From Bartonella taylorii 8TBB (lineage in GTDB: Bacteria > Pseudomonadota > Alphaproteobacteria > Rhizobiales > Rhizobiaceae): 64,000 nucleotides of DNA. The translations under genes and the position numbers were made by a program. A model generated the notes under the pieces. It had not been told where the DNA came from and did not search any database. It saw only the letters and a program-made list of their open reading frames with translations. Below, in pieces: positions 40,296 through 49,533 of the stretch. The stretch lies in the NCBI RefSeq assembly GCF_902825155.1, contig NZ_CADEAG010000005.1:1-64000 (forward strand), read 5' to 3'. Every line of letters begins with the position of its first letter. Positions within the stretch are counted from its first letter, which is position 1.

Positions 40296-43211
40296 TTAAA
40301 TCCTGCCGAGCGTCTGTAATTCACGCAAAGCAGCTGCATCGCGAGCAGATACATCAGGATAAGCTGGATCACTGCCAACATCTTGTGTATAACGCCATGA
40401 CCTCGCACATTTTTTCCCTAACGCCTTCCCCGGATACACACCAACGCCTTCAACATCACTCAGAGTAAAAGCATCCTTAGGCGGTGTATCTTGTTTAATT
40501 GTTAGAGCACTGGTGATACAAATTTCCGCCATATCTAGATTCTCTAATACTTCCAGTAAAGTTGGATTAGAAATAAAAACAATGGGTGCTGCTTCTAAAG
40601 ATGATCCAATACGCTTGTCCGCTCGTTCAAGCTCTAAAGCACCCGTCACAACTTTGCGGACCTGACGAACTTTTTTCCAACGTTCAGCCAAAGATTCGTT
40701 CTGCCACTCTTCTCGCGTAGAGCGAAACTGTTCCAAATGCACCGATTGACTTTTTGGATAACGCTCTAACCAAGCTTCTTCCATCGTAAAAGGCAACATT
40801 GGAGCAAGCCATGTCACCATGTGCTCAAAAACCTCACGGACAACCTGCAAAGAAGCTTTACGTTTTTTTGATGAAGGTGCATCGCAATAAAGAGAATCTT
40901 TGCGGATATCAAAATAAAATGCTGATAACTCAATAATCGAAAAATCCAATAATGCACGCATAATCTTTTTAAAATCAAACTCGTCATAGGCGCGATTAAC
41001 CAAATGATCGAGTTCAAAAAGCCTATGTAATATAAATTTTTCAAGATCTGGCAATGCACAATAAGAGATTTCTTCTCCTTCATCATGCGCTAAAGTTCCA
41101 AGCATCCAACGAATTGCATTACGCAATTTACGATATGAATCCACATTTGTTTGAAGAATTTTTTTACCTAGACGCTGATCTTCCCAATAATCCGTTGTCA
41201 TCACCCAGAGACGAAAAATATCAGCACCAGATGTTTTAATAATTTCTTGCGGAACAACCGTGTTTCCTAAGGACTTAGACATTTTCTTGCCATTCTCATC
41301 CAAAGTAAAACCGTGCGTGATCACCGCTTTATAAGGAGAACAAGCGCGCGTACCACAACTTTCCAAAAGAGAAGACTGGAACCACCCACGATGTTGATCA
41401 GATCCTTCAAAATAAACATCGGCAGGCCACTTCAAATCAGCTCGATCCTCTAGTACAAAACTATGGCTCGCTCCAGAATCAAACCAAACATCAAGAATAT
41501 CATGGACCTGTTTCCAAGACTCATGTGCACGCTCACCTAAAAAACGTTCACGTGCTCCCTCAGTAAACCACGCATCTGCCCCTTCTTTTTCAAAAGCTTG
41601 CAAAATACGCTCATTCACTCGCTCATCTTTCAGAATAACACCATCCTCATTGGCAAAAATACAAATTGGAACACCCCAAGCGCGCTGACGAGAAAGAACC
41701 CAATCAGGACGATCTGCTACCATAGAAGCCAAACGGTTTTGGCCAGAAGAAGGAACAAAACGCGTCATCGAAATAGCCTCCAAAGCACGACTACGTAAAG
41801 TTGAACCATCTCCAAGATCTTTATCCATTGAAATAAACCATTGCGGCGTATTACGGAAAATAACTGGCTTTTTTGAACGCCAACTGTGAGGATAGGAATG
41901 TTTTAAACGACCGCGTGCAAACAATCGATCCGCTTTAATTAAAGCGTTAATCACTTCTTTATTGGCATCACCCATTTTTCCATGATCATCAATAACACGT
42001 ACGGGCCCCTCTTTACGGTCCGGTCCAAAACCAGGGACATCCTTCGTATAAAAACCAGCATCATCAACAGGAAAAGGTATAGACGAATCAATACCAGCCT
42101 GCTCCAATAGAGGCTTATAAGCATTCCAAATTTCAAAATCCTCACGACCATGGCTAGGTGCTGTATGAACAAAACCGGTACCAGCACTCTCTGTTACGTG
42201 CGAACCATCAAGTAGTGCAATCTTATAATTGTAACCTCCAGCCAAACCTTTGAGTGGATGAGAAAGAAAAAGCCTTTTAAGTTCATCATTAGAAACAACA
42301 CGTAAACGCTTCAAAACAAGTTTTGCTTTTTCTGCACAACTCATGGCCAATGCATCAGCAAAGAGAAGTTTTTCTCCAGCTTGAGGACCAAAATCATTTT
42401 CTGCGCTTTCAACTTCGTAAACACCGTAAGAAATCTGTGAAGAATAACTAACCGCACGGTTACCAGGAATTGTCCACGGAGTCGTTGTCCAAATCACAAC
42501 ATAAGCGCCATACAAATCGCTAGAATCTGTTTCAAAAACAGGAAACTTAACCCATATGACCTCTGATTCATGATCATGATATTCAATCTCCGCCTCTGCC
42601 AAAGCCGTACGCTCCACAACAGACCACATCACAGGCTTTGAACCACGATAAATCTGATCTGACATAGCAAATTTCATCAATTCACTAGCAATGCGTGCTT
42701 CTGCATGAAAAGCCATTGTGGTATAGGGCGTGTTAAAATCTCCAACAACGCCAAGGCGTTTAAATTCTTCACTTTGAACAGTTATCCAATGTTGTGCAAA
42801 TTCACGGCATTCTTGACGAAATTCGTTAAGGGGTACATCATCTTTATTTTTCCCTTGCGCACGATATTTTTCTTCAATCTTCCATTCAATTGGAAGCCCA
42901 TGGCAATCCCAACCAGGTACATAGTTTGCGTTAAAACCACGCATTTGGAATGAACGAACAATCACATCCTTTAAAACTTTGTTTAAAGCATGCCCAATAT
43001 GGATATGTCCATTTGCGTAAGGTGGTCCATCATGAAGAATGTAAAGTGGGCGATCTTTTGCTTGTTGGCGTAATTGCGTATAAAGCCCCATATCTTCCCA
43101 CCGTGCCATCAATTCAAGCTCTTTTTGCGGTAACCCCGCACGCATAGGAAAATTTGTTTGTGGTAGATAAAGAGTTTTCGAGTAATCTATTGTTTCATTT
43201 TTCACAGTCAT
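40296..43211 (-). CDS. ileS: Isoleucyl-tRNA synthetase
   Basis: 971 residues, class I synthetase of usual length. HIGH-type motif in [14 protein letters not shown] near residues 63-76, KMSKS in [11 protein letters not shown] near 640, an editing domain in between ([11 protein letters not shown]) and the anticodon-binding domain after it. The C-terminal zinc-binding cysteines of some IleRS forms are reduced to KKCARSWRY. It charges tRNA-Ile. Confidence 0.97.
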   Translation of the reverse strand: MTVKNETIDYSKTLYLPQTNFPMRAGLPQKELELMARWEDMGLYTQLRQQAKDRPLYILHDGPPYANGHIHIGHALNKVLKDVIVRSFQMRGFNANYVPGWDCHGLPIEWKIEEKYRAQGKNKDDVPLNEFRQECREFAQHWITVQSEEFKRLGVVGDFNTPYTTMAFHAEARIASELMKFAMSDQIYRGSKPVMWSVVERTALAEAEIEYHDHESEVIWVKFPVFETDSSDLYGAYVVIWTTTPWTIPGNRAVSYSSQISYGVYEVESAENDFGPQAGEKLLFADALAMSCAEKAKLVLKRLRVVSNDELKRLFLSHPLKGLAGGYNYKIALLDGSHVTESAGTGFVHTAPSHGREDFEIWNAYKPLLEQAGIDSSIPFPVDDAGFYTKDVPGFGPDRKEGPVRVIDDHGKMGDANKEVINALIKADRLFARGRLKHSYPHSWRSKKPVIFRNTPQWFISMDKDLGDGSTLRSRALEAISMTRFVPSSGQNRLASMVADRPDWVLSRQRAWGVPICIFANEDGVILKDERVNERILQAFEKEGADAWFTEGARERFLGERAHESWKQVHDILDVWFDSGASHSFVLEDRADLKWPADVYFEGSDQHRGWFQSSLLESCGTRACSPYKAVITHGFTLDENGKKMSKSLGNTVVPQEIIKTSGADIFRLWVMTTDYWEDQRLGKKILQTNVDSYRKLRNAIRWMLGTLAHDEGEEISYCALPDLEKFILHRLFELDHLVNRAYDEFDFKKIMRALLDFSIIELSAFYFDIRKDSLYCDAPSSKKRKASLQVVREVFEHMVTWLAPMLPFTMEEAWLERYPKSQSVHLEQFRSTREEWQNESLAERWKKVRQVRKVVTGALELERADKRIGSSLEAAPIVFISNPTLLEVLENLDMAEICITSALTIKQDTPPKDAFTLSDVEGVGVYPGKALGKKCARSWRYTQDVGSDPAYPDVSARDAAALRELQTLGRI

Positions 43212-43416
43212 TGTGAAATATTCCTGTCCACTTTTACGATTTCATTTTTGCATAACTTCCCTGAACCCTGCAACTCTGGTTTTTTAATCTATAGGGAAAG
43301 CCGAGCTTATCATTCGTATTAAGCAGCGATCAAGAAGATATATCATCACGTTTCATGGGCTTTATCATGAAACTATCAAGAAAGGAAACACAAAAATAAT
43401 CTCCTCAAAAAAATAA

Positions 43417-43439
43417 AGGCTCCACTATAAGCGGAGCCT
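43417..43439 (-). terminator. Rho-independent terminator after hbp unit 1
   Basis: AGGCTCC...GGAGCCT stem with a T-rich tail (TTTATTTTTTT) when read on the minus strand, about 23 bases after the stop of the first hbp gene. Confidence 0.85.
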
Positions 43440-43461
43440 CTTAGCAACTTACTCTTAAAAA

Positions 43462-44550
43462 CTAGAATTTATAAGCTACACCAACACGGAAATCATTGGT
43501 TTTATAGTTAATTTCAAATTTTTCCTTCGCAAATTTTTTCTTGCCAAAATCGGAGTAACGATATTCTGCACGCAAAATAACATTGTCCAGCACTGCAAAA
43601 TCAAAACCACCACCAAGAGTATAACCAACCATCATCTTTGTTTCATCGGTTAAGTTCTGAGATTTTAAAACTTTTCCACTCTCTTTCTTAAAAGATATGG
43701 ACACAATGTCGTGAAGCTGCGCATAAGCAACACCACCAGAAACATAAGGCATAAAACGATCAGCAGCAAAACCAATACGCAACCGCGTAGCACCAGTCCA
43801 ATTTTGCTTTAAAGTATGATTTAAAGCTTCAATTTCCCCGCCTTGCTCACGACTAAATTCAGCGATTTCCCTCTTTATCTGCGCTAAATTATATAGATTT
43901 GCACTATTCTGACCTGCAGCTTGCACACCGTGTCCAGCCATCATCTGTGCACCGTGAGCAGCAGACCCATGGGGATTAGCACCATAATGACTGTGACCCG
44001 CACCCCCTCTATTGCCAGCATCTCCTCCCACTGCTGCTGGTTGTGCTGGAACTGAGCTCTCTGAAGCCTGTTGGATTGATGCTGAATGTACTGGTCTGCC
44101 AGACCTTGCTACTACACTGTCTACTGTAGAACCATCAGAAAAATCTACGGTAATAGTCTTTGTCTGTTTATTTCCAGACCACATTAAATCCGTATCAACA
44201 CCAAAAATGAAGTTATCGCCAAGTTCAATATTAGAACCGATGTAAACGCCAACACCTTCAAAACCTGAAAGCTTAGGTGATAAATTTTTAGGAAGTGGCG
44301 CACTTCTATCTTTATCAACAATATCTGTATCAGTATCAATAATATTCATATCAGTTTTACTTGAAAACCCACCAATTTGGCCACCCAAGTAAAAACCGGC
44401 CCAAGTAAAAGCAGGAGCGACAAAAGCTGATGAAGAACCTGACGAAACAACCGGTGCCTGTTGATGAGGAATCATCACATCCGCTGCTTGTACTGTAGAA
44501 GCTGAAATTAAAGCAAAAATAGATGCCGTTATTAAACGTTTCGTATTCAT
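43462..44550 (-). CDS. hbp: Hemin-binding outer membrane protein (Hbp/Pap31 family), His-rich loop
   Basis: 362 residues. Signal peptide ending STVQAADV, then an eight-strand Omp25/Pap31-like barrel: FTWAGFYLGGQIGGFSSK at the start, ATRLRIGF and YTLGGGFDFAV later, ending NDFRVGVAYKF with terminal Phe. Family knowledge: Bartonella Hbp proteins bind hemin at the cell surface. This paralog is about 85 residues longer than the shortest ones because of a surface-loop insertion at about residues 143-235. The core (174-214) is rich in Gly, Ala and His (His 186, 188, 194, 199, 207) and much less AT-rich than the rest of the gene. The ATG at 44550 has GGAG upstream. Confidence 0.92.
   Translation of the reverse strand: MNTKRLITASIFALISASTVQAADVMIPHQQAPVVSSGSSSAFVAPAFTWAGFYLGGQIGGFSSKTDMNIIDTDTDIVDKDRSAPLPKNLSPKLSGFEGVGVYIGSNIELGDNFIFGVDTDLMWSGNKQTKTITVDFSDGSTVDSVVARSGRPVHSASIQQASESSVPAQPAAVGGDAGNRGGAGHSHYGANPHGSAAHGAQMMAGHGVQAAGQNSANLYNLAQIKREIAEFSREQGGEIEALNHTLKQNWTGATRLRIGFAADRFMPYVSGGVAYAQLHDIVSISFKKESGKVLKSQNLTDETKMMVGYTLGGGFDFAVLDNVILRAEYRYSDFGKKKFAKEKFEINYKTNDFRVGVAYKF
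43909..44031 (-). repeat. Low-complexity His/Gly/Ala loop segment in hbp gene 1
   Basis: Codes for the stretch from AAVGGDAGN to VQAAGQ with five His in 22 residues. Absent from the three neighbouring paralogs. It lies in what should be an extracellular loop between barrel strands. Confidence 0.7.
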
Positions 44551-44603
44551 AAAATATCTCCAAATATCCAAAACGTATTGTATATAGTGTATCTATTTTG
44601 AAA

Positions 44604-44630
44604 TATCTGTAGCAAAAATATCACATCCAC
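44604..44630 (-). promoter_or_regulatory. Conserved upstream motif of hbp gene 1 (copy 1 of 4)
   Basis: The block ATCTGTAGYAAAAATRA (read on the plus strand) starts 55 bases before the start codon and is repeated in front of all four hbp genes. Position and conservation fit a promoter element or the regulator site reported for Bartonella hbp genes (the H-box, tied to Irr and heme). I did not verify identity with that box. Confidence 0.6.
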
Positions 44631-44639
44631 AAAAAAATA

Positions 44640-44664
44640 GAGGCGCCGTTAAAGACGGAACCTC
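44640..44664 (-). terminator. Terminator after hbp unit 2
   Basis: GAGG...CCTC outer and CCGT...ACGG inner stem, with internal mismatches, followed on the minus strand by TATTTTTTTG. It is 45 bases after the stop of the second hbp gene. Confidence 0.75.
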
Positions 44665-44708
44665 TTAGCAATTTATTTTCGGCCTAAATAATTTTGTTTT
44701 TTATAAAA

Positions 44709-45542
44709 TTAGAATTTATATGCTACACCAACACGGAAATCATTAGTTTTATAGCTAAATTCGTTCCCATCCTTCACGAATTTCTTTTTACCAAAATCAG
44801 AGTAACGATATTCTGCACGCAACAGAACATTATCAGTCATCGCAAAGTCAATACCACCACCAAGAGTAAAACCAATAAACATCTTTGTTTTATCAATCGT
44901 ATTACCAGAGATTGTTTTACCTGGTTTATTATTTACTGATTTTTTTGTTGCAGAAACCCAATCAATACCCTGCATCTGTGCATAAGAAACACCACCAGAA
45001 ATATACGGCATAATGCGGTCAGCGGTTGCAAAACCAATACGCACTCGTGTAGCCCCGGACCATTTTTCTTTTAAAATAGTTCTATACACTCCCGTATCAC
45101 CCGCTACAAATTTTTCCGCTTCCTCTAACTGAATGCCGGCATCTTTAAAATCCTGATTAAGTTCCACAGCGCCAAAATTACCAAGAATCTCTGAAGTAGA
45201 GCTTTTTTTGTCTTCTCGTCCAGCCCAAACTGCATCAGTCTCAACGCCTAGAATAAGACCATGGCCAAGATCTATATTAGAACCTGCATAGATGCCAGCC
45301 ACGAAACCTGAAGGCTTAGGTGTCATATCTTCGCTAATTGTATCTTTTGTATCCGAATTAATTATCTCAACATTACTCGAAAAACCACCAATCTGGCCAC
45401 CAATATAGAAACCTGTCCAAGAAAAAGCAGAGGCTGTAATAACTGGTGCGGTTTCCTGATGAATGACAACATCCGCAGCCTGTACCGCCGAAGCTGAAAT
45501 AAAAGCAAAAACAGATGCCGTTATTAAAGATTTTATATTCAT
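44709..45542 (-). CDS. hbp: Hemin-binding outer membrane protein (Hbp/Pap31 family)
   Basis: 277 residues. Signal peptide ending SAVQAADV, then FSWTGFYIGGQIGGFSS, GVETDAVWAG, ATRVRIGF, FTLGGGIDFAMTDNVLLRAE and the terminal NDFRVGVAYKF. This is close to the basic form of the barrel. GAGGAG lies before ATG 45542. It is a tandem paralog with its own upstream motif and terminator, so each unit is probably transcribed separately. Confidence 0.92.
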   Translation of the reverse strand: MNIKSLITASVFAFISASAVQAADVVIHQETAPVITASAFSWTGFYIGGQIGGFSSNVEIINSDTKDTISEDMTPKPSGFVAGIYAGSNIDLGHGLILGVETDAVWAGREDKKSSTSEILGNFGAVELNQDFKDAGIQLEEAEKFVAGDTGVYRTILKEKWSGATRVRIGFATADRIMPYISGGVSYAQMQGIDWVSATKKSVNNKPGKTISGNTIDKTKMFIGFTLGGGIDFAMTDNVLLRAEYRYSDFGKKKFVKDGNEFSYKTNDFRVGVAYKF

Positions 45543-45595
45543 AAATTCTGCTCCTCATTTATTCATAACGCAATGCTAGGCACTTATGCAAAGAA

Positions 45596-45622
45596 AATCT
45601 GTAGCAAAAATGATACATTTAC
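45596..45622 (-). promoter_or_regulatory. Conserved upstream motif of hbp gene 2 (copy 2 of 4)
   Basis: ATCTGTAGCAAAAATGATAC, 55 bases before the start; same block and spacing as at gene 1. Confidence 0.6.
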
Positions 45623-45646
45623 AAAAATTAGGGAGCGATAAAAATA

Positions 45647-45670
45647 GAGGCCCCGTTAAAACGGGGCCTC
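45647..45670 (-). terminator. Terminator after hbp unit 3
   Basis: Perfect 10-bp stem GAGGCCCCGT / ACGGGGCCTC with a TAAA loop, followed on the minus strand by TATTTTTATC. It is 48 bases after the stop of the third hbp gene. Confidence 0.9.
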
Positions 45671-45717
45671 CTAGCAATGTAACTTAATTTTATACGAACA
45701 ATTTCGTTTTTATAAAA

Positions 45718-46605
45718 TTAGAATTTGTAAGCTACACCAACACGGAAATCATTGGTTTTGAAATTATACTCTTTTTGTGCTGTCCCAAAAAATTTCTTTT
45801 TACCATAATCTGAATAGCGGTATTCTGCACGCAACAGAACATTATCAGTCATTGCGAAATCAATACCACCACCAATCGTGAAACCAACCATTGTTGCCGT
45901 TTCATCAGATGAAGTTGTAGCAAAAGATGCACCATTTATCTTCGCTTTTCCATAAGCTGCCTCCAGCTGTGTATAGGCAACACCCCCAGCGACATAAGGC
46001 ATAATGTGGTCAGCAGCAGAAAAACCAATACGTACTCGCGTAGCGCCAGCCCATTTCTGTTTAAAAGCAATAGCTTCTGATACATCCACAGCACCTGCAT
46101 CTACCACTCTCGTTCCAGCTCCAAGAGTTGCAGTTCCAGAAGTTCCAGGAGTTCCAGAAGTTCCAGGAGTTCCAGTTTCTGTTCCAGGTTCTTTTCCAGG
46201 TTCTTTTCCAGGTTCTTTTCCAGGTTCTTTTCCAGGTTCTTTTCCAGGTTCTTTTCCAGTGGCTACTTTTAAGTCTTTTTTGCCAGACCAGATCATATCT
46301 GTTTCAACACCCAAAATAATGCCACTTCCAAGATCAAAGTTAGACCCTGCATAAAAACCACCAATCAAACCTGAAAGTTTAGGCGATAAGTCTTTAAAAA
46401 TTGAAGTATCTTTATCTTTATCTTTCAAGGCAATTTTACTTGAAAAACCACCAATCTGACCACCAAGATAAAAACCTGTCCAAGAAAAAGCAGGGGCAGT
46501 GATAACTGGTGCTACTTCATGTGGAATGACAACATCAGCAGCTTGTACTGCAGAAGCTGAAACTAAAGCGACAACAGAAGTTGTTATTAAAGATTTTATA
46601 TTCAT
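45718..46605 (-). CDS. hbp: Hemin-binding outer membrane protein (Hbp/Pap31 family) with repeat loop
   Basis: 295 residues. Signal peptide ending SAVQAADV and the same barrel strands as its neighbours (FSWTGFYLGGQIGGFSSK, GVETDMIWSGKKD, ATRVRIGF, terminal NDFRVGVAYKF). A surface loop carries six GKEP units followed by TPGTSG repeats. ATG 46605 has AGGAG upstream; the longer open frame to 46701 has no family support. The repeat copy number can change by slippage without breaking the frame. Confidence 0.92.
   Translation of the reverse strand: MNIKSLITTSVVALVSASAVQAADVVIPHEVAPVITAPAFSWTGFYLGGQIGGFSSKIALKDKDKDTSIFKDLSPKLSGLIGGFYAGSNFDLGSGIILGVETDMIWSGKKDLKVATGKEPGKEPGKEPGKEPGKEPGKEPGTETGTPGTSGTPGTSGTATLGAGTRVVDAGAVDVSEAIAFKQKWAGATRVRIGFSAADHIMPYVAGGVAYTQLEAAYGKAKINGASFATTSSDETATMVGFTIGGGIDFAMTDNVLLRAEYRYSDYGKKKFFGTAQKEYNFKTNDFRVGVAYKF
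46130..46255 (-). repeat. In-frame tandem repeats in the hbp gene 3 loop
   Basis: Six exact copies of a 12-base unit (CCAGGTTCTTTT on the plus strand) at 46184-46255 encode GKEP repeats. Next to them at about 46130-46180 are 9- and 18-base units encoding GTPGTS. Every unit is a multiple of three, so gain or loss keeps the frame. Confidence 0.9.
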
Positions 46606-46656
46606 AAATTTTGCTCCTAATTCATTATGGTGCAATACTATACATCTATGAAAAAA

Positions 46657-46680
46657 AATCTGTAGTAAAAATAACACAGC
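46657..46680 (-). promoter_or_regulatory. Conserved upstream motif of hbp gene 3 (copy 3 of 4)
   Basis: ATCTGTAGTAAAAATAACAC, 53 bases before the start codon of gene 3. Confidence 0.6.
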
Positions 46681-46690
46681 TATATAAAAT

Positions 46691-46718
46691 AGAGGTCCCA
46701 TTCAGAGATGGGACCTCT
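46691..46718 (-). terminator. Terminator in the hbp gene 4 - gene 3 interval
   Basis: Perfect stem AGAGGTCCCAT / ATGGGACCTCT with a 6-base loop, followed on the minus strand by ATTTTATA. It is about 225 bases past the stop of the fourth hbp gene, farther than in the other units. Confidence 0.8.
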
Positions 46719-46941
46719 TAATAATTTTTTCTATACGAAAGCCTATCAGTTATACACATGCATAACTTGTTGAAATAAAAGATAAATTACTGTTTATCCT
46801 TTGCGCATTTCTTTTTATCAAAATCAATGCATAGCAACTTTCCGCATATGTAATAATCTGTGTTTTGTAACAATATAGTCACAAAAAAATACCAAAAACG
46901 TCGTCAAAAACCAACCTTATGGTAATTTAGCTTACCATACG

Positions 46942-47775
46942 TTAAAATTTGTACGCTACACCAACGCGAAAATCATTGGTTTTGTGAGAAGTTTCATATT
47001 TATCGTTTGAGAATTTCTTTTTACCAAAATCCGAGTAACGATATTCTGCACGAACAATAATATTATTGGTCATTGCTAAATCAACACCAGCACCGAGAGT
47101 GTAACCAACAAATGTCTTTGTTTCATCAGACAGATTACCAGAAGCGATTACTCTACCTTTATCTTTTTCTGTTATTGATACAGACGCAATATCTTGAAGT
47201 TGTGTATAGGCAATACCACCAGCAACATAAGGCATAATACGCTCAGCAGCAAAACCAATCCGTACCCGCGTCGCGCCAGCCCACTTTTCTTTAAAAGTAA
47301 AACTGTGCGTCCGTTTATCACCCTCTTGGAGTACATTGTTACCAATCTTAATTCCAGCATCTTTCAGCATCTTGTCAATATATGCTATATGATTTTTAGC
47401 AATTACATATACTGGACCCGTTTTCGTGTCATCTTTATCAGACCACATGAAATCTGTATCAACACCTAAAATCAGGCCATTCCCAAGATCAACATTGGAA
47501 CCTGCATAAAGCCCCCCCATAAAACCTGATAATTTAGGCAAAAATTCATTATTCACCGGAATGGTTTTTCCATTACTGAGAATATCCATCTTCGTTTTAC
47601 TTGAAAAACTACCAACCTGGCCACCAAGATAAAAACCTGTCCAAGAAAAAGTGGGAGCAACAATAACCGGTGAAACTGGTGTAGGCTGCGGGGGAACAAT
47701 AACATCTGCCGCATGCGCTGTTGAAGCTGAAACAAACGCAAAAGCAGAAGCCGTTATTAACCATTTCATATTCAT
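46942..47775 (-). CDS. hbp: Hemin-binding outer membrane protein (Hbp/Pap31 family)
   Basis: 277 residues. Signal peptide ending STAHAADV, then FSWTGFYLGGQVGSFSSK, GVDTDFMWSDKDD, ATRVRIGF, YTLGAGVDLAMTNNIIVRAE and terminal NDFRVGVAYKF. Basic barrel form with a moderately long variable loop. GGAGAG lies before ATG 47775. First gene of the array in direction of transcription. Confidence 0.92.
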   Translation of the reverse strand: MNMKWLITASAFAFVSASTAHAADVIVPPQPTPVSPVIVAPTFSWTGFYLGGQVGSFSSKTKMDILSNGKTIPVNNEFLPKLSGFMGGLYAGSNVDLGNGLILGVDTDFMWSDKDDTKTGPVYVIAKNHIAYIDKMLKDAGIKIGNNVLQEGDKRTHSFTFKEKWAGATRVRIGFAAERIMPYVAGGIAYTQLQDIASVSITEKDKGRVIASGNLSDETKTFVGYTLGAGVDLAMTNNIIVRAEYRYSDFGKKKFSNDKYETSHKTNDFRVGVAYKF

Positions 47776-47835
47776 AATTTCTCTCCATAGCTGAATATTT
47801 GAACACGTAATTCCATATAGAGCCCACCTTACAGA

Positions 47836-47859
47836 TATCTGTAGTAAAAATGATACACT
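47836..47859 (-). promoter_or_regulatory. Conserved upstream motif of hbp gene 4 (copy 4 of 4)
   Basis: ATCTGTAGTAAAAATGATAC, 62 bases before the start codon of gene 4. Confidence 0.6.
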
Positions 47860-47920
47860 TATGAAAAAACGAAAAACTTACAACAGATCTCCCTTTTAGT
47901 TGTTTGATCTGTAATAACGT

Positions 47921-48491
47921 GAATTTGTAAACTATGCCTATGTAGAACTTATTATTTTCTCAATGAAATTTAATATTGCCTTATGCGTTCTCTCCAAATT
48001 CTGAACAACAACGTCTCCATGAAAAACATACACGACCGGTCCTTGCAAAACGCAATACACCCCAAAACTCTAACAAGAAACGTAAATCCCTCACTTTTAA
48101 GCCAGCGAAAACACCTCGCTTCTCCAAAATCTACTGGTTACATAAAATAACATCTCTTAACATCACTGTTTTGCTTATCGAGACTCACCGGCTCCCATGA
48201 TCGTTTTGGCCTCTTTGGTTTTTCCTGGATCCTGAACCTCTTTTTTAAGCGAGTATGATACAGCTACCAAATTAACAGCTGCTTCGCATTTGCTGTTATC
48301 AATACAAAAAACTCCTTTTGAAAAACTTTAGATAAGGCACCGTTAACCCGTTCATTCAACAGAGAATTTTCAGAAGAAATAGCAGAAGTCACTCCTTGTA
48401 CCTTCTTCGGAGCAACCATAGAATTAGCCCCATGAGCGACAGAAACTTAAGTGAAAACAGCAACAGCTGCGATGAAACATCCCAGATTCAT
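47921..48491 (-). pseudogene. Decayed fifth hbp-family gene
   Basis: At the 5' end an ATG at 48491 gives MNLGCFIAAVAVFT, a TAA, then VSVAHGANSMVAPKK, aligning with the Hbp leader around AHAADVIVPP. The 3' end (47921-47956) matches the last codons of the hbp genes base for base in part (GAATTTGTAAACTATGCC against GAATTTGTAAGCTACACC), but without the stop. The middle does not hold a barrel frame. Loss by a stop, deletions and frameshifts. Confidence 0.65.
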
Positions 48492-48912
48492 AAATCTCTC
48501 TCGGTTTAAAATAAATAAGGACATAACGTAACGTCAGATACCAACTACACGGATCATCATTAACGCACTTCTTTAGCAGAGATTTTTCTCACCCTATATT
48601 GCTAAATGCAATCGTGGTAGTGTTCACGTGTCAAGTTTTCAATCAACGTATTGCCCATATTTTACCAGCAGTTCCCCATCAAACTGTCGCCTTTTTAAAA
48701 TAACGGTTGTTATGAACACAAAAAAGCACATCTTCATAAATTTATTTTTATTGTGCGATCTTTCAATTTAACAACACCCACTAAACTAAGAATTATATTA
48801 TAAAACACTCTCACCAAAAGAGATGAAAGGACAAGATGCCCATATATTATAGGCATCTTGTTCTATTACATTATCATTCTTCCAGCTCCGGTTTTAAAGG
48901 TTCATTTTTAAT
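48492..48912. other. Intergenic gap with hairpin near rnd
   Basis: No gene. CAAGATGCC at 48832-48840 and GGCATCTTG at 48852-48860 form a 9-bp perfect hairpin about 53 bases after the rnd stop, a likely transcription end for the minus-strand genes, although the T-tail is weak. Confidence 0.5.
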
Positions 48913-49533
48913 TCAGCTATGTGCAAAAATATCAACCTCTGACCATCCCAAAAGATCGAGTCTTGCCCTCATAGGTAAAAATTGAAAACATGCCTTTGCA
49001 ACACTTTCTCGCTCTTCACGTCTTAAGCGCTCTTCAAATATATCTTTTAAACGATGCAGATATAAAACATCCGATGCAGCGTACTCAATTTGCGCGCGTG
49101 ATAAAGTTTCTGCAGCCCAATCTGAAGATTGCTGCTGTTTAGAAATACTCACACTCAGCAATTCACTACAAATTTCTTTTAATCCATGACGATCCGTGTA
49201 GGTACGTGTGAGCTTTGAAGCAATTTTTGTACAAAAAACCACATCTGGCATAACGCCAAATGTATGCGCTAAAATAGAAAGATCAAAACGCCCAAAATGA
49301 AATATTTTGGTGATTGCCTTATCTTCAAGCAACCTGACTAAATTGGGAGCACTTTTTTGCCCTTTAGCAATCTGTATAATGTCAGCAGTACCATCTCCAG
49401 AAGAAAGTTGAACAACACATAAACGATCACGGTGTGGTTGTAATCCTAAAGTCTCGGTATCAATCGCAACAGCATCAATTTGATAATTGTCTAAGTTTGG
49501 TAAATCACCTTGATGAACGCGAATCTCAGCCAT
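48913..49533 (-). CDS. rnd: Ribonuclease D-like 3'-5' exonuclease (short form)
   Basis: 206 residues of the DEDDy exonuclease fold: AIDTETLGL (Asp25, Glu27), HFGRFDLSIL and the third motif YAASDVLYLHRL. At this length it has only the nuclease domain and lacks the HRDC domains of E. coli RNase D, as in many alphaproteobacteria. Role: tRNA or small-RNA 3' trimming. TAGGAGGG precedes the ATG, which overlaps the end of the peptidase gene by 8 bases. Confidence 0.9.
   Translation of the reverse strand: MAEIRVHQGDLPNLDNYQIDAVAIDTETLGLQPHRDRLCVVQLSSGDGTADIIQIAKGQKSAPNLVRLLEDKAITKIFHFGRFDLSILAHTFGVMPDVVFCTKIASKLTRTYTDRHGLKEICSELLSVSISKQQQSSDWAAETLSRAQIEYAASDVLYLHRLKDIFEERLRREERESVAKACFQFLPMRARLDLLGWSEVDIFAHS

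Noticed and set aside
46184-46255. CRISPR-like repeated pattern
   Set aside because: The units are contiguous, 12 bases long, without spacers and inside a coding frame, so this is a coding tandem repeat.
46004-46354. Plus-strand frame opposite hbp gene 3
   Set aside because: It exists because the 12-base repeats are open in several frames; the minus-strand protein is clearly the real one.
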